Assembly: GCF_023156385.1 (NCBI RefSeq)
Contig: NZ_JAKZAK010000005.1
Coordinates: 182,020-246,019 of the forward strand
Reading direction: 5' to 3'
Length of the DNA: 64,000 nucleotides
From: Marinobacter xestospongiae
GTDB lineage: Bacteria; Pseudomonadota; Gammaproteobacteria; Pseudomonadales; Oleiphilaceae
Shown: one piece after another, positions 45,773 to 55,100 of the stretch
Numbering within the stretch: the stretch's first letter is position 1
Layout: each line of letters opens with the position of its first letter
Notes under the pieces: model-generated
The model's input: the letters and a program-made list of their open reading frames with translations, nothing else
What the model was told of the DNA's origin: nothing
Databases searched by the model: none
Translations under genes and position numbers: made by a program

Positions 45773-47218
45773 TCAGAACGCGCTGCAGATGTACTTGAGT
45801 TCAAGGTATTCATCGATGCCGTATCTGGAACCTTCACGGCCAAGCCCGGACTGCTTCATGCCGCCGAAAGGCGCGACTTCGTTGGAGATCAGGCCGGTGT
45901 TGTGGCCGACCATGCCGTACTCCAGGGCTTCTGCCACCCGCACGGAACGGCCGTGATCGCGGGTGTAGAAGTAGGCGGCGAGGCCGAAGATGGTGTCGTT
46001 GGCCATGGCGATGGCGTCTTCTTCGGTATCGAACACGAACAGCGGGGCCATCGGGCCAAAGGTCTCTTCCCTGGCGACTTTCATGGCGGGTGTCACGCCG
46101 GTCAGGATGGCGGGTGTCAGGAACAGCCCGCCCAGACGTTCGCCGCCATGGAGCAGGGTGGCGCCTTTCTCGACCGCATCGGCGATGTGTTCTTCCACCT
46201 TGCGGATGGCTTTCTCTTCGATCATCGGGCCAATGTCGACGCCGTCTTCGGTGCCGTTTCCGACGTTCAGGGCGCGCACCGCGGTGGCGAGCTTGTCGGC
46301 AAAGGCGTCATAGACCCCACGCTGCACCAGAATCCGGTTGGCGCACACGCAGGTCTGGCCGGCGTTACGGTATTTGGAGGCGATGGCGCCCTGGACCGCT
46401 TTATCCAGATCCGCATCGTCGAAGACGATGAATGGTGCGTTGCCGCCCAGTTCCAGCGACAGTTTCTTGATTGTCGGTGCGCATTGCGCCATCAACAGCC
46501 GGCCCACTTCGGTGGAGCCGGTGAATGACAGCTTGGCCACGTTTTCACTGTCGGTGAGTACCTGGCCGATCTTGCTGGCCGGCCCGGTGACGATCTGCAG
46601 GACCCCGGCCGGAACGCCTGCCCGCTGGGCCAGTTCGCCAAGGGCCAACGCGGTCAGTGGCGTAAGATCCGCCGGCCGTACAATCATCGAGCAGCCAGCT
46701 GCCAGAGCCGGTGCTGCCTTACGGGTAATCATCGCGGCCGGGAAGTTCCAGGGGGTGATGGCGGCGGTCACCCCGATGGGTTGGCGCAGCACGGTCAGGC
46801 GTTGATCGGCATGGGGCGCAGGGATGGTATCGCCGTAAAGGCGCTTGGCTTCCTCGGCAAACCACTCGATGAACGAGGCTGCGTAAGCAATCTCGCCACG
46901 GGCTTCAGCCAGTGGCTTGCCCTGTTCGGTGGTCATGATCAGCGCCAGATCGTCGACATGCTCCAGCATCAGTTCAAACCACTGACGCAGAATCGCGGAA
47001 CGGTCCTTGGCTGTGCGTTTGGCCCACGCCGCCTGCGCAACCCGGGACGCATCGATAATGGCGGGGATTTCATCCGGCCCGAAGCTGGGAACCGTGCCAA
47101 CAGTGTCGCCATTGGCCGGGTTGATGACGGCAAAGGTTTCCTGGGAGCGGGATTCCAGCCACTGCCCGTTCACCAGGCAGTGGCTCTTGAGTAGCGATGG
47201 GTCTTTCAATGGGATCAT
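45773..47218 (-). CDS. gabD: Aldehyde dehydrogenase, succinate-semialdehyde dehydrogenase-like (GabD)
   Basis: 481-aa ALDH with catalytic Cys in NAGQTCVCANR (about 283), Glu in LELGGNAP (about 250) and PWNFPAAMITRKAAPALAAG. The overall pattern fits GabD. The cofactor lysine, normally in a KPA(S/E) motif, is Arg here (IVRPADLTPLT, about 172), a notable change at the adenine-ribose site. AGGAG precedes ATG 47218. First gene of the gabD–alcohol dehydrogenase–permease unit, downstream of a sigma-54 promoter at 47519–47534. Confidence 0.88.
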   Translation of the reverse strand: MIPLKDPSLLKSHCLVNGQWLESRSQETFAVINPANGDTVGTVPSFGPDEIPAIIDASRVAQAAWAKRTAKDRSAILRQWFELMLEHVDDLALIMTTEQGKPLAEARGEIAYAASFIEWFAEEAKRLYGDTIPAPHADQRLTVLRQPIGVTAAITPWNFPAAMITRKAAPALAAGCSMIVRPADLTPLTALALGELAQRAGVPAGVLQIVTGPASKIGQVLTDSENVAKLSFTGSTEVGRLLMAQCAPTIKKLSLELGGNAPFIVFDDADLDKAVQGAIASKYRNAGQTCVCANRILVQRGVYDAFADKLATAVRALNVGNGTEDGVDIGPMIEEKAIRKVEEHIADAVEKGATLLHGGERLGGLFLTPAILTGVTPAMKVAREETFGPMAPLFVFDTEEDAIAMANDTIFGLAAYFYTRDHGRSVRVAEALEYGMVGHNTGLISNEVAPFGGMKQSGLGREGSRYGIDEYLELKYICSAF

Positions 47219-47306
47219 TGCAGGCTCCTGTTTTTGTATGACAGTTGGGGTGAATGACGATTCGTTGCAGCGATCTGGTACGGCGCTCAGACACGACAGT
47301 TAGGCA

Positions 47307-47336
47307 CCGCCTGTGTTCATCGGACCACACAGGCGG
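47307..47336 (-). other. 10-bp hairpin in the gabD leader
   Basis: CCGCCTGTGT (47307–47316) and ACACAGGCGG (47327–47336) are perfectly complementary with a 10-nt loop. It falls in the ~290-nt leader transcribed from the proposed sigma-54 promoter, about 90 nt before gabD. No T-run follows on the minus strand, so an mRNA-stability or regulatory role is as likely as termination. Confidence 0.5.
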
Positions 47337-47518
47337 GCAGCCTGGTCGCGGCAATGCTCAGCACCATGGGCTGCCCGGTGGTGTCTCCGACGATGACAGC
47401 GGTGTCAGATTGGCAATAACGGTAGGAAGATCGTTGGCAGTGCTTTCATCGGGAACGGCCTCGTTACGTTGTTGTAGGTGGCTGATAGCGCGCTCAAAGC
47501 TCGGTGCATTAGCGGTAT

Positions 47519-47534
47519 AGCAACCGCAGTGCCA
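47519..47534 (-). promoter_or_regulatory. Sigma-54 (-24/-12) promoter driving the gabD operon
   Basis: On the minus strand the sequence is TGGCAC-N5-TTGCT, a full match to the RpoN consensus with exact GG/GC spacing. Transcription would start near 47508 and run into gabD (ATG at 47218), giving a ~290-nt leader. A sigma-54 activator gene lies 1.4 kb away at 48981–50324. Confidence 0.7.
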
Positions 47535-47609
47535 GTTCCCTGATATTTCCTAACTATTTGTAATTAAAGGCGTAACTGTCTTTTTGGAAAGAAAGAAAAA
47601 TGATGGCGT

Positions 47610-47656
47610 GAGCGGTATCCGCTCAGGTTGCGCTGCGCAATGAGCGCTTTTCGCTC
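47610..47656. promoter_or_regulatory. Three clustered palindromes, candidate activator sites for the sigma-54 promoter
   Basis: GAGCGG-TAT-CCGCTC (47610–47624), TTGCGC-T-GCGCAA (47628–47640) and GAGCG-N5-CGCTC (47642–47656) lie about 76–122 bp upstream of the -24 element, the usual place for NtrC-type enhancer sites. They also lie about 70–115 nt past the stop of the binding-protein gene, so one or more could act as its terminator. Confidence 0.5.
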
Positions 47657-47724
47657 CGACGGCCACTGGCTGCGAACCGCGCCTTGCAGCTACAGCCCTC
47701 AGATCGCGCAGAGGCGATTCGGAG

Positions 47725-48975
47725 TTAGTCAGAGGTGGGGGAGTTCGATGGCGGGTAGTGTATGTACCAGTCGTTCAGCAGCTTGCTGGCCGGCGGCAGG
47801 CCATCGTCGGCGGTGCTGGTGCCGATAGAGATCACCTGCTGCAGCTGGTGGGTGTCCGGGTCCATGAACGAGGTGAACCCGGGCGGGTCCTCGGGCAGTT
47901 TCAGTTGCAGATGCTCAAGCGCCCGCTGAACGTCGGCGTCACTGGCGTCGGTCCCGGCCGTCTGAATGGCCTCGGCAATGGCCAGGATGCCGGCGTAGGC
48001 GCCTTCGGCGGCATAAGAGGGGTAACGGCCGCTGAGCTCGTGAAAGCGTTGTACAAACCAGCGGTTGTACGCGGTTTGCGGCCAGTTGTTGTGGTGGCGG
48101 GCGGAGAGAATCAGTCCGGAGGGCATGTTCTCACCCAGGGCCGCCAGCACTTCGTAGTTGCCGCCGGTGTCGAAGTTGGCGACCCGTGTGCGGTGGAACA
48201 GCGGGGTCTGGTTGGCCTGCTGCACAAAGGCCACCAGATCGCCGCCCCACAGGGCATTCACCACCAGATCGGCCGGCTGTTCGGTGAGCGCGTGAATGTA
48301 GGGGGCATAGTTGGGCTCGTACAGCCGTGGCCACAGCACCGTCACGATCTCGAAGTCCACCCCCTGGTCCGTCAGGGCGTCCCGGAAATCCCGCCACATG
48401 CGGTAGCCATAGTCGTAATCCGGGCCTAGGTAGGACAGCCGCAGTGGCCGGTTGTCGGGGAGCGGAAAGCGATCCCGGATGTAGGCCGCTGCCGCGGTCA
48501 TGGACTGGTGAATGTTGTTGTTGACGCGGAAGTAATAGGGCGACACCGGCGCTTCCGTCAATCGGGTGGAGGCGTGGTCGGTGCCAATGAAGAATGCACG
48601 CTCCGACTCTGCGACCTGGGAGACGGCCCAGGCGATGGCGGAATTGACGACACCGCACAGGAAGCGGGCATTGTCCTCACGAACAAACCCCCGCACCAGG
48701 CGCACGGCCCGGGAAACCCGGGAGCGGCTGTCTTCCACCATGATATGCAGGCTGGGATAGGGAGTCTCCTGCTGCTCAAGCCATTCCAGCGCCAGCCGGA
48801 TGCCGACCAGGCTGTCCTTGCCATAGAGACCACCCCGGCCGTCGAGCGGAAACAGACAGCCGACCTGTACGTCGGCCTGGGCTGCGGGAACACCCAGGGT
48901 AACCCGCGCCTCGACCCGGGCACAGACCAGCAGCAGAGACAGCAGGACAGCGGACAGAAACCGGGGCAATGCCAT
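47725..48975 (-). CDS. Periplasmic ABC-type substrate-binding protein (branched-chain amino acid/amide type)
   Basis: 416-aa exported protein of the Peripla_BP_6/LivJ–FmdD–urea-binding type. Signal peptide to about 23 (ARVEA), then VQVGCLFPLDGRGGLYGKDSLVGIRLALEWLE, the conserved FIGTDHASTRLTEAPVSPYYFRVNNN and YGYRMWRDFRDAL. No ABC permease or ATPase is adjacent; instead it lies 5 nt after a sigma-54 response regulator and its kinase. It is therefore better read as a periplasmic ligand receptor that presents its ligand to the kinase (inference). Start ATG 48975. Confidence 0.82.
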   Translation of the reverse strand: MALPRFLSAVLLSLLLVCARVEARVTLGVPAAQADVQVGCLFPLDGRGGLYGKDSLVGIRLALEWLEQQETPYPSLHIMVEDSRSRVSRAVRLVRGFVREDNARFLCGVVNSAIAWAVSQVAESERAFFIGTDHASTRLTEAPVSPYYFRVNNNIHQSMTAAAAYIRDRFPLPDNRPLRLSYLGPDYDYGYRMWRDFRDALTDQGVDFEIVTVLWPRLYEPNYAPYIHALTEQPADLVVNALWGGDLVAFVQQANQTPLFHRTRVANFDTGGNYEVLAALGENMPSGLILSARHHNNWPQTAYNRWFVQRFHELSGRYPSYAAEGAYAGILAIAEAIQTAGTDASDADVQRALEHLQLKLPEDPPGFTSFMDPDTHQLQQVISIGTSTADDGLPPASKLLNDWYIHYPPSNSPTSD

Positions 48976-48980
48976 GGCGT

Positions 48981-50324
48981 CTAGGCCTCGATGCCCAGGC
49001 GTTGAATCCGCCGTTTAAGGGCATGACGGGAGATACCCAGACGCTCGGCGGCTTCGCCCTTGCGCCAGTCGGTTTCCCTCAGGGCCTGGAGTATCAGTTC
49101 TTTCTCGCGGGCTTCCACCGCGTCGGCGTAACGGGCGGCCGGTGCCGTGGTGGTGTCGTGATGGTGGAACTCGTCGGGCAGGCGGTCTGGGGTGATTTCG
49201 CGGCCAGGGTGCAGGATGGTCATCCGCTCCACCAGGTTGCGCAGCTCCCGCACGTTTCCAGGCCAGTGGTAGCCCTGCAGACGGCGAACCACCTCCGGAT
49301 GCCAGCGCGGTGGCTCGGACGCCTCCTGGGCCGCAAAGCGCTCGCCGAAGTAGTTCAGCAGCAGGTCGATGTCCTCCGGCCGGCCGGCCAGGCCTGGCGC
49401 GTCGATGGGGAGGATGTTGAGGCGGTAGTAGAGATCTGCACGGAAGTTGCCGGCTTCGGACTCGGCCTTGAGGTCCCGGTTGGTGGCGGCAATCACCAGC
49501 ACCTCCGCCTGGAACTCGCGACTGGCCCCGACCGGCCGGTAGCTGCGATTCTCCAGGAAACTGAGCAGCTTTGCCTGCAGCGGCAGCGGCAGTTCACCGA
49601 TTTCATCCAGGAACAGGGTGCCGCCGTCGGCCAGGGCGATCAGTCCCGCCCGGCTCTGGGTAGCGCCGGTATAGGCACCTTTCTCGGCACCGAACAGCTC
49701 AGCTTCAATCAGTTGCTCCGGCAACGCAGCGCAGTTGACTTCGATAAACGGTGCTTCCTGCATCCGGAAGTCGTGCACACTGCGGGCTATCAGCGCCTTG
49801 CCGGTACCTGAGGGCCCGGAGATCAACACGGTTCGGGTGTTGCTCTGGCCAACCTGCTCAATGGTGCGCTTGAGCTGCCGGACCGGATCACTGAATCCGA
49901 TGATCCGGTCGGCGTGTGATTGCCGCTGGCGCAGGTAGGTCAGTTCCCGCTTGATGCGGAAACGCTCACTGGAGCGCCGGATCAACAGCACCAATTCGTC
50001 CCAGTCGAACGGCTTGGTGATGTAGTCCACCGCGCCATCTTTCACCGCTTTGACGGCAGCCCGGGTGTCGCCGTGGGCGGAGATCATGATCACCGGCAGT
50101 TCCGGGTATGCGGTCTTGAGTTCGGCCAATACTTCCAGGCCGGAGATGTCCGGCAAGCCCAGATCCAGCAACACCACATCCGGGCGCTCGGTGTCGATGG
50201 CCTTGATGCCGTCTGCGCCGGTGTGGGCGCCAGCCACGGACATTGCCTGGTCTTCCAGCGCAAACCGGATGCTGCGGACCAGGTTGTGTTCGTCATCTAT
50301 CACCAGGACGCGGACGGCGCTCAT
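48981..50324 (-). CDS. NtrC-family sigma-54-dependent response regulator
   Basis: 447-aa three-domain activator: receiver (VLVIDDEHN, phospho-Asp in VLLDLGLPD about 53, YITKPF), AAA+ core with Walker A GPSGTGKALIARSVH, the sigma-54 contact loop GAYTGA, Walker B GGTLFLDEIGELP and an arginine-finger region, then a Fis-type HTH (EAAERLGISRHALKRRIQRL). The GAFTGA loop has Tyr for Phe, as in many active members. Its start overlaps the kinase stop by 4 nt. Probable target: the sigma-54 promoter at 47519–47534. Confidence 0.93.
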   Translation of the reverse strand: MSAVRVLVIDDEHNLVRSIRFALEDQAMSVAGAHTGADGIKAIDTERPDVVLLDLGLPDISGLEVLAELKTAYPELPVIMISAHGDTRAAVKAVKDGAVDYITKPFDWDELVLLIRRSSERFRIKRELTYLRQRQSHADRIIGFSDPVRQLKRTIEQVGQSNTRTVLISGPSGTGKALIARSVHDFRMQEAPFIEVNCAALPEQLIEAELFGAEKGAYTGATQSRAGLIALADGGTLFLDEIGELPLPLQAKLLSFLENRSYRPVGASREFQAEVLVIAATNRDLKAESEAGNFRADLYYRLNILPIDAPGLAGRPEDIDLLLNYFGERFAAQEASEPPRWHPEVVRRLQGYHWPGNVRELRNLVERMTILHPGREITPDRLPDEFHHHDTTTAPAARYADAVEAREKELILQALRETDWRKGEAAERLGISRHALKRRIQRLGIEA

Positions 50325-52126
50325 GCTTCCAACTCCATACCTTCACCGATCGGGAATCGAATACTAACAGTTGCGCCCTGGCCTGGCGTGCTCTCAATGG
50401 TCAGACGGCCGCCATTCTTGACGGCCAGGGTGTGGCAGATCGCCAACCCCAGGCCAGTGCCGGTACTCTTGGTGGTGAAGAACGGCTCGATGACCCGTTG
50501 GCGCTGGTGCTCTGGAATACCGGGACCGTTGTCGCGCACCGAGAGCATGAGGCTCTGGTCGATGGCCTCGGCATCCAGCCAGACCTGACCGCCGTGGGGC
50601 AGCGCCTGCAGGGCATTGAGCACCAGGTTCATCAGCATCTGGCGTAACTGGCCGGCGTCGGCATGCACCGTAAGGTTGGCCGGACAGTTTACCGTGAGCG
50701 TCACATTCTGGCGGCGGGCGGACGCTGTCACCAGCGCGGTCAGGCTGTCGAACAGTTGCCGTACCAGAATGGGTTCTGCCTGTGGTTCCCTGGGCCGGGC
50801 GAAGTTCAGCAGGTTACCGATAACCTCGTTAACCCGTTGAACCTCGTCCTCCAGCATTGCCAGCATCTCACGGTGGCTGGCGTTGGGTTCCCGTTTGATC
50901 AGGGCCTGCAGGGTCGTCAGCATGGTGGTGAGTGGGTTGCGGATGTCGTGAGCCAGTCCGGCGGCCAGCTTGCCAAGGGAAGCCTGTCGATCGACCTCCA
51001 GGGTGGAGCGAATGACCTGTTTGAGCTGATGCCGCATGCGTTCGATGGATTCCGCAAGAGCTTTGACCTCGCGGCTGGAGGATTGCGCCACCGGGGTTTC
51101 CAGGTCGCCATTGGCGACGTGTTCAACGCTCTCAATCAGCGCGTCCATCTGTCGTTTCAGCCGGCGGGAGATCACCAGGTGAATGATCAGCAGGAAACTG
51201 GCGGTGCCGGTGACCAGCAGGATCAACACGTAGCGCATGCGCGCGCTGGACGGCTCAACCAGGGCCCGGGTCTGTTCCAGTTCCAGGTACCAGCCAGGCA
51301 GCAGCGGGTAGCTGCCAACGAGGGTTTCCGGGCTGGGTACCAGTTGGCCAACGGTGTCGTAGGTGCGGCCATCCGGCAGGCTAAGGCGGGGCCGGATTAC
51401 ACCGTCGACCTGCAAACTGCCGGCGATGGCCGCGAGGGAATTGAACCGCACAATCAGTCCGATTGCAGGCGTGTGGTCGCGGGTGCCGGTGCCGCTTTGA
51501 TTGACGGTCCCGCCATTGAGCGCAACCGATTGCTTCATCAGCAGTACCGGTGGCCGATCCCAGGACGGGGGCTCCGGTCCGATCAGCTGGGCACCCTCGA
51601 AATCGATGGCGGGGGTGGCCTTCATCCGGTCATAGCGTTCCCGGCTCAGGGCACCATCGGGAAAGGTCCAGACCAGGTTCTGGTCGGCATCGAAGAACGC
51701 CACGCCGTAGAGCGCCTTTTGTTCCGCCTGCAGAATCAGCAGGTCCCGCAGGGTGGGGGATAGCTGGTCACTGCCGCCCTCCGTGAAGATACCCGGGGTA
51801 TCGAACTGGTCGGCCAGCGCCGCCAGTTCGTAGCGTCGTTCGTTCAGGTAGACCTGAAACTCGTTCTTGGTGGCTGCGGTGCGGGTGGCCAGTCGCTCGT
51901 CCGTCAGTCGCGAGACCAGTTCAGAAAAGTAGCTGTCGTAAAGCGCCGCAAACGACAGCAATGGCACCAGCGCCGCCAGCAGCGACACCCACAGGTAGCG
52001 GGACGACATGGAGTAACGCCGGAACCGGGGCCGTTCCGCCGCCTGGCCCGGGGGCGGAGACTGTAGCGGCGAAGACAGTGGCGGCGCAGACAACGGCGGG
52101 CCCGGTTGGATACTGTGTTTGGTCAA
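50321..52126 (-). CDS. Membrane histidine kinase of the binding-protein system
   Basis: About 601-aa kinase: a Pro-rich cytoplasmic N-tail, TM1 (YLWVSLLAALVPLLSFAALY), a large periplasmic sensor (about 60–290), TM2 (MRYVLILLVTGTASFLLIIHLVI), HAMP, HisKA with LAAGLAHDIRNPLTTM and HATPase_c (NLVLNALQALPHG, DNGPGIP, TGTGLGLAIC). TTG 52126 is the likely start, with AGGAAA 9 nt upstream; ATG 52009 is an alternative. It begins 43 nt after the RND pump stop, so it may be cotranscribed with the pump. NtrB-like kinase for the adjacent activator. Confidence 0.85.
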   Translation of the reverse strand: MTKHSIQPGPPLSAPPLSSPLQSPPPGQAAERPRFRRYSMSSRYLWVSLLAALVPLLSFAALYDSYFSELVSRLTDERLATRTAATKNEFQVYLNERRYELAALADQFDTPGIFTEGGSDQLSPTLRDLLILQAEQKALYGVAFFDADQNLVWTFPDGALSRERYDRMKATPAIDFEGAQLIGPEPPSWDRPPVLLMKQSVALNGGTVNQSGTGTRDHTPAIGLIVRFNSLAAIAGSLQVDGVIRPRLSLPDGRTYDTVGQLVPSPETLVGSYPLLPGWYLELEQTRALVEPSSARMRYVLILLVTGTASFLLIIHLVISRRLKRQMDALIESVEHVANGDLETPVAQSSSREVKALAESIERMRHQLKQVIRSTLEVDRQASLGKLAAGLAHDIRNPLTTMLTTLQALIKREPNASHREMLAMLEDEVQRVNEVIGNLLNFARPREPQAEPILVRQLFDSLTALVTASARRQNVTLTVNCPANLTVHADAGQLRQMLMNLVLNALQALPHGGQVWLDAEAIDQSLMLSVRDNGPGIPEHQRQRVIEPFFTTKSTGTGLGLAICHTLAVKNGGRLTIESTPGQGATVSIRFPIGEGMELEA

Positions 52127-52169
52127 TGGTGAGGTTTCCTGACGAGGGATTCCTGAAATCGGCGACGGT

Positions 52170-55100
52170 TTATGACGGCTCGCGATCTGCGTGTCCGGGT
52201 ATGCGGATACCGAAGAACAGACAGTACAGGGCCGGTGCCACACCCAGGGTCAGAATGGTTCCGACCGCAAGGCCAAATGCCATGCTGGAGGCCATGCCAT
52301 AGAACAGCACGTCTTTGCCGAGAATCAGTGGCAACAGGCCAACGATGGTGGTGATGGTTGTCATCAGAATGGGCCGCAGACGCCGAACGCTGGCGCTGAT
52401 GACAATATCAGAATCCGGCCGCCGGCTCTGCCGTCGTTCGATATCGATCCGGTCGATCAGCATGATGGCATTGTTCACGATGATGCCCGCCAGGGCCAGC
52501 ATTCCGAGAATCACCATGAAACCAAACTGGGCCTGCATGATCCGCAGCCCCATACCAACGCCGATGATTACCAGCGGAATGGTGAGCACGACGATCAGCG
52601 GTCGCCGGTAGCCATTGAACTGGGCGACCAGCAGCAGTACCGAAAGCCCAAGGCAGAGCGGAAAGCCGGCAAACAGCGCCGCCCGGCCAACCTGAGAGTC
52701 TTTGACGATGCCGTCGAACTCCACCACGTGGCCGGGGGCCAGATGCTGGTTCAGGGCATCGAGTTTGGGCTGCAGTATCGGCGCCATGTCCTCCGGCGAG
52801 AGCGTCAGGTTGCGTGCCTCCACCGTCACCGTGCGGACCAGATCCTCCCGATGAATGAATCCGAAACCCGGCTGCGTATTGATGCTGGCAATCTGCGCCA
52901 GTGGCACCGCGTCTGCCGAGCCCTGGGGAAACACCGGAGCGGTTTTCAGCCGACCGGGGTCCTGGCGCTCGCCGGCAATCGCCCGGGCGACAATGGCAAA
53001 CACCTCATCTCCCTCGCGGAACTGTGCCATCGTTCGACCACTGACGTAGCTGGTGAGGGCGTTGCCAATGTCTTCGGACGTAACGCCAGCGCGCTGCGCC
53101 AGGTGTTGGTCGACCTCCACATTCACCCGTGTGACCGGGTTGTACCAGTTGCTCCAGACATCGATGGTGCCGGGTATCGATGTCAGCATGTCTTCGATGA
53201 CCTGCGACTGCGCAACGATGTAATCGGCATCCGGGCCCTTGACCTGGATCTGGATGACGTTGGGGTCAGACGGCCCCAGGAACATGCCGGAGATTCGTGC
53301 CTCGACATCCGCGAATCCATGCCTGAAGTCATCACGAAGACGGGGAATGGCAGCCGCAGCGGCGTCCCGGTTGCGGGCATTGATCACGATAAACCCCGCA
53401 TTCGCAGCCGGTTCCAGTGGTGCCAGCGAGAGCACGAAGCGGGGGCCGCCGAAGCCGGCATAGGCGGCAAAGTCCTCCAGTTCCGGGTAGCGTTCGTTAT
53501 CGGCAATCAGACGCATCATCGCCTGCAGGCGGTCGTTGGTGGTGCGGGTCGTTACCCCCGCGGGCAGGTTGACGTAGACCAGGATCTGGGCGCGGTCGCT
53601 GTCCGGAAAAAACTTGGCTGGGGTGGTCTTGACCAGATAGGCGCCAAGGGGCAACAGGGCAAACATCGCCAGCACAAAGGCCAGCCGGTGCCGGAGAATC
53701 CGGGTCAGCACACCGGCGTAGGCCATCTCAACGCGGTTGAACAGGCCCGGGGCCGGCGTTGCTGTTTTCGCCGGGACCTTGATGAACAGGTAACACAGGG
53801 TCGGGGTCACGGTCAGCGCCAGTACCCAGGACGACAACAGGGAGATAAGGATGACCAGCGAGATGTTGCGGGTGTACTCGCCGGAGGCGTGTTCCGCCAT
53901 CATCAGCGGCAGGAACACCAGGATGGTGGTCAGCGACGAGGAGAGCAGGGGCAGGGCCAGTTCACGGCCGGTCAGGGTCAGCGCCTGCTGACGGTTGCGG
54001 CCTTCCATCAGCAGTCGTTTGAAGTGTTCCGCAACGACCACGCCATTGTCCACCAGCAGGCCCAGGGCGATGACCAGTGTCGCCAGGCTCATGCGTTCCA
54101 GACTCATTCCAAGGAACGCCATCATTGCCAGCGTGATCAGCATAACGGCGGGAATGATGGCGCCGACGATCAGCCCGGTACGCACGCCAAGGAACAGCAC
54201 CACAAACGCCAACACGATGGCGAGGGTCTGCACCACGCTGGAAGAGACACCGTAGACGGCGTTCTCCACCTGATCCGCCTGCCAGGTGATGACATCCAGA
54301 TCCAGGCCCACAGGCAACGTTGCGGCCAGGTCGTCCAGCAGCACCTGTGCCCGCTCGGAGTAATCCAGCACGCTCTGGTCCGGTTGCATGATGATGGACA
54401 GGACCACCGCCGGCTTACCGTTGAAATAGGCCCGCCGTGGCGCCGGATCGGCATAGCCGCGAGTGATGTTGGCAATTTCTCCAAGGCGGATCACCGCATT
54501 CGCTTCTGTTGTGTCTTTCGGGCTTTCGTCAGGCACCGCAATCAACACCTGCTCAATATCGGTGATGGTCTGGAACTCACCGCTCGGGACCAGCGAAAAA
54601 GCCCGGTCGCCGGAATCGAGCAGTGCGCCGTGCTGGAGGCTGTTGCGGGATTGCAGGGCGGCGGCAATGGCATCCGGTGGAATGCCCAGTTCCGCGAGAC
54701 GGGCGCCGGAGACCTCAATGAAGATGCGCTGCTCAACCGTGCCGATGATCTCGACTTTGCGGGTACCGGCGAGGGTGCGGATTACCTCCCGGCTGTGTTC
54801 GGCAAAGTCATGGAGTTCCGCAAGGCTGTAATCGCTACCGGTCAGCGCCAGGGTGATGATGCCTACATCGCCGAAGCTGTCGTTGACCCTGGGCGGGTGG
54901 GTCCCCTCGGGCAGGGCTGGCGTGGCCTCGGTGACTGCTTCTTCCACCTCGTCCCACACCTGATCCAGTTCATTGAGCCGGTCATAGGCCTTGGCGTAGA
55001 TAATGGACTGGCCGTCCGATGATACCGAACGCAGTTCTTCCACCCCGCTGACACCGAGGATGGCTTCTTCCAGGGGGCGGGTGATCAGGGCTTCGACCCG

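Larger units (their letters stand above)
47219..47724. other. Regulatory gap between gabD and the binding-protein gene
   Basis: 506-bp gap with no well-supported gene. It contains the hairpin, sigma-54 promoter and palindromes listed separately. A minus-strand frame of about 55 codons without a start (reading ...NAPSFERAISHLQQRNEA..., about 47375–47555) looks protein-like and may be a gene remnant. Confidence 0.45.

Noticed and set aside
47299..47305. GTTAGGC resembling an integron attC core site
   Set aside because: No matching opposite core site or attC-like fold and no integrase nearby.
52191..55022. Very long open frame antisense to the RND pump
   Set aside because: It is the mirror of a high-GC coding sequence; the sense strand has full RND motifs and the antisense product is low-complexity and Gln/His-rich.
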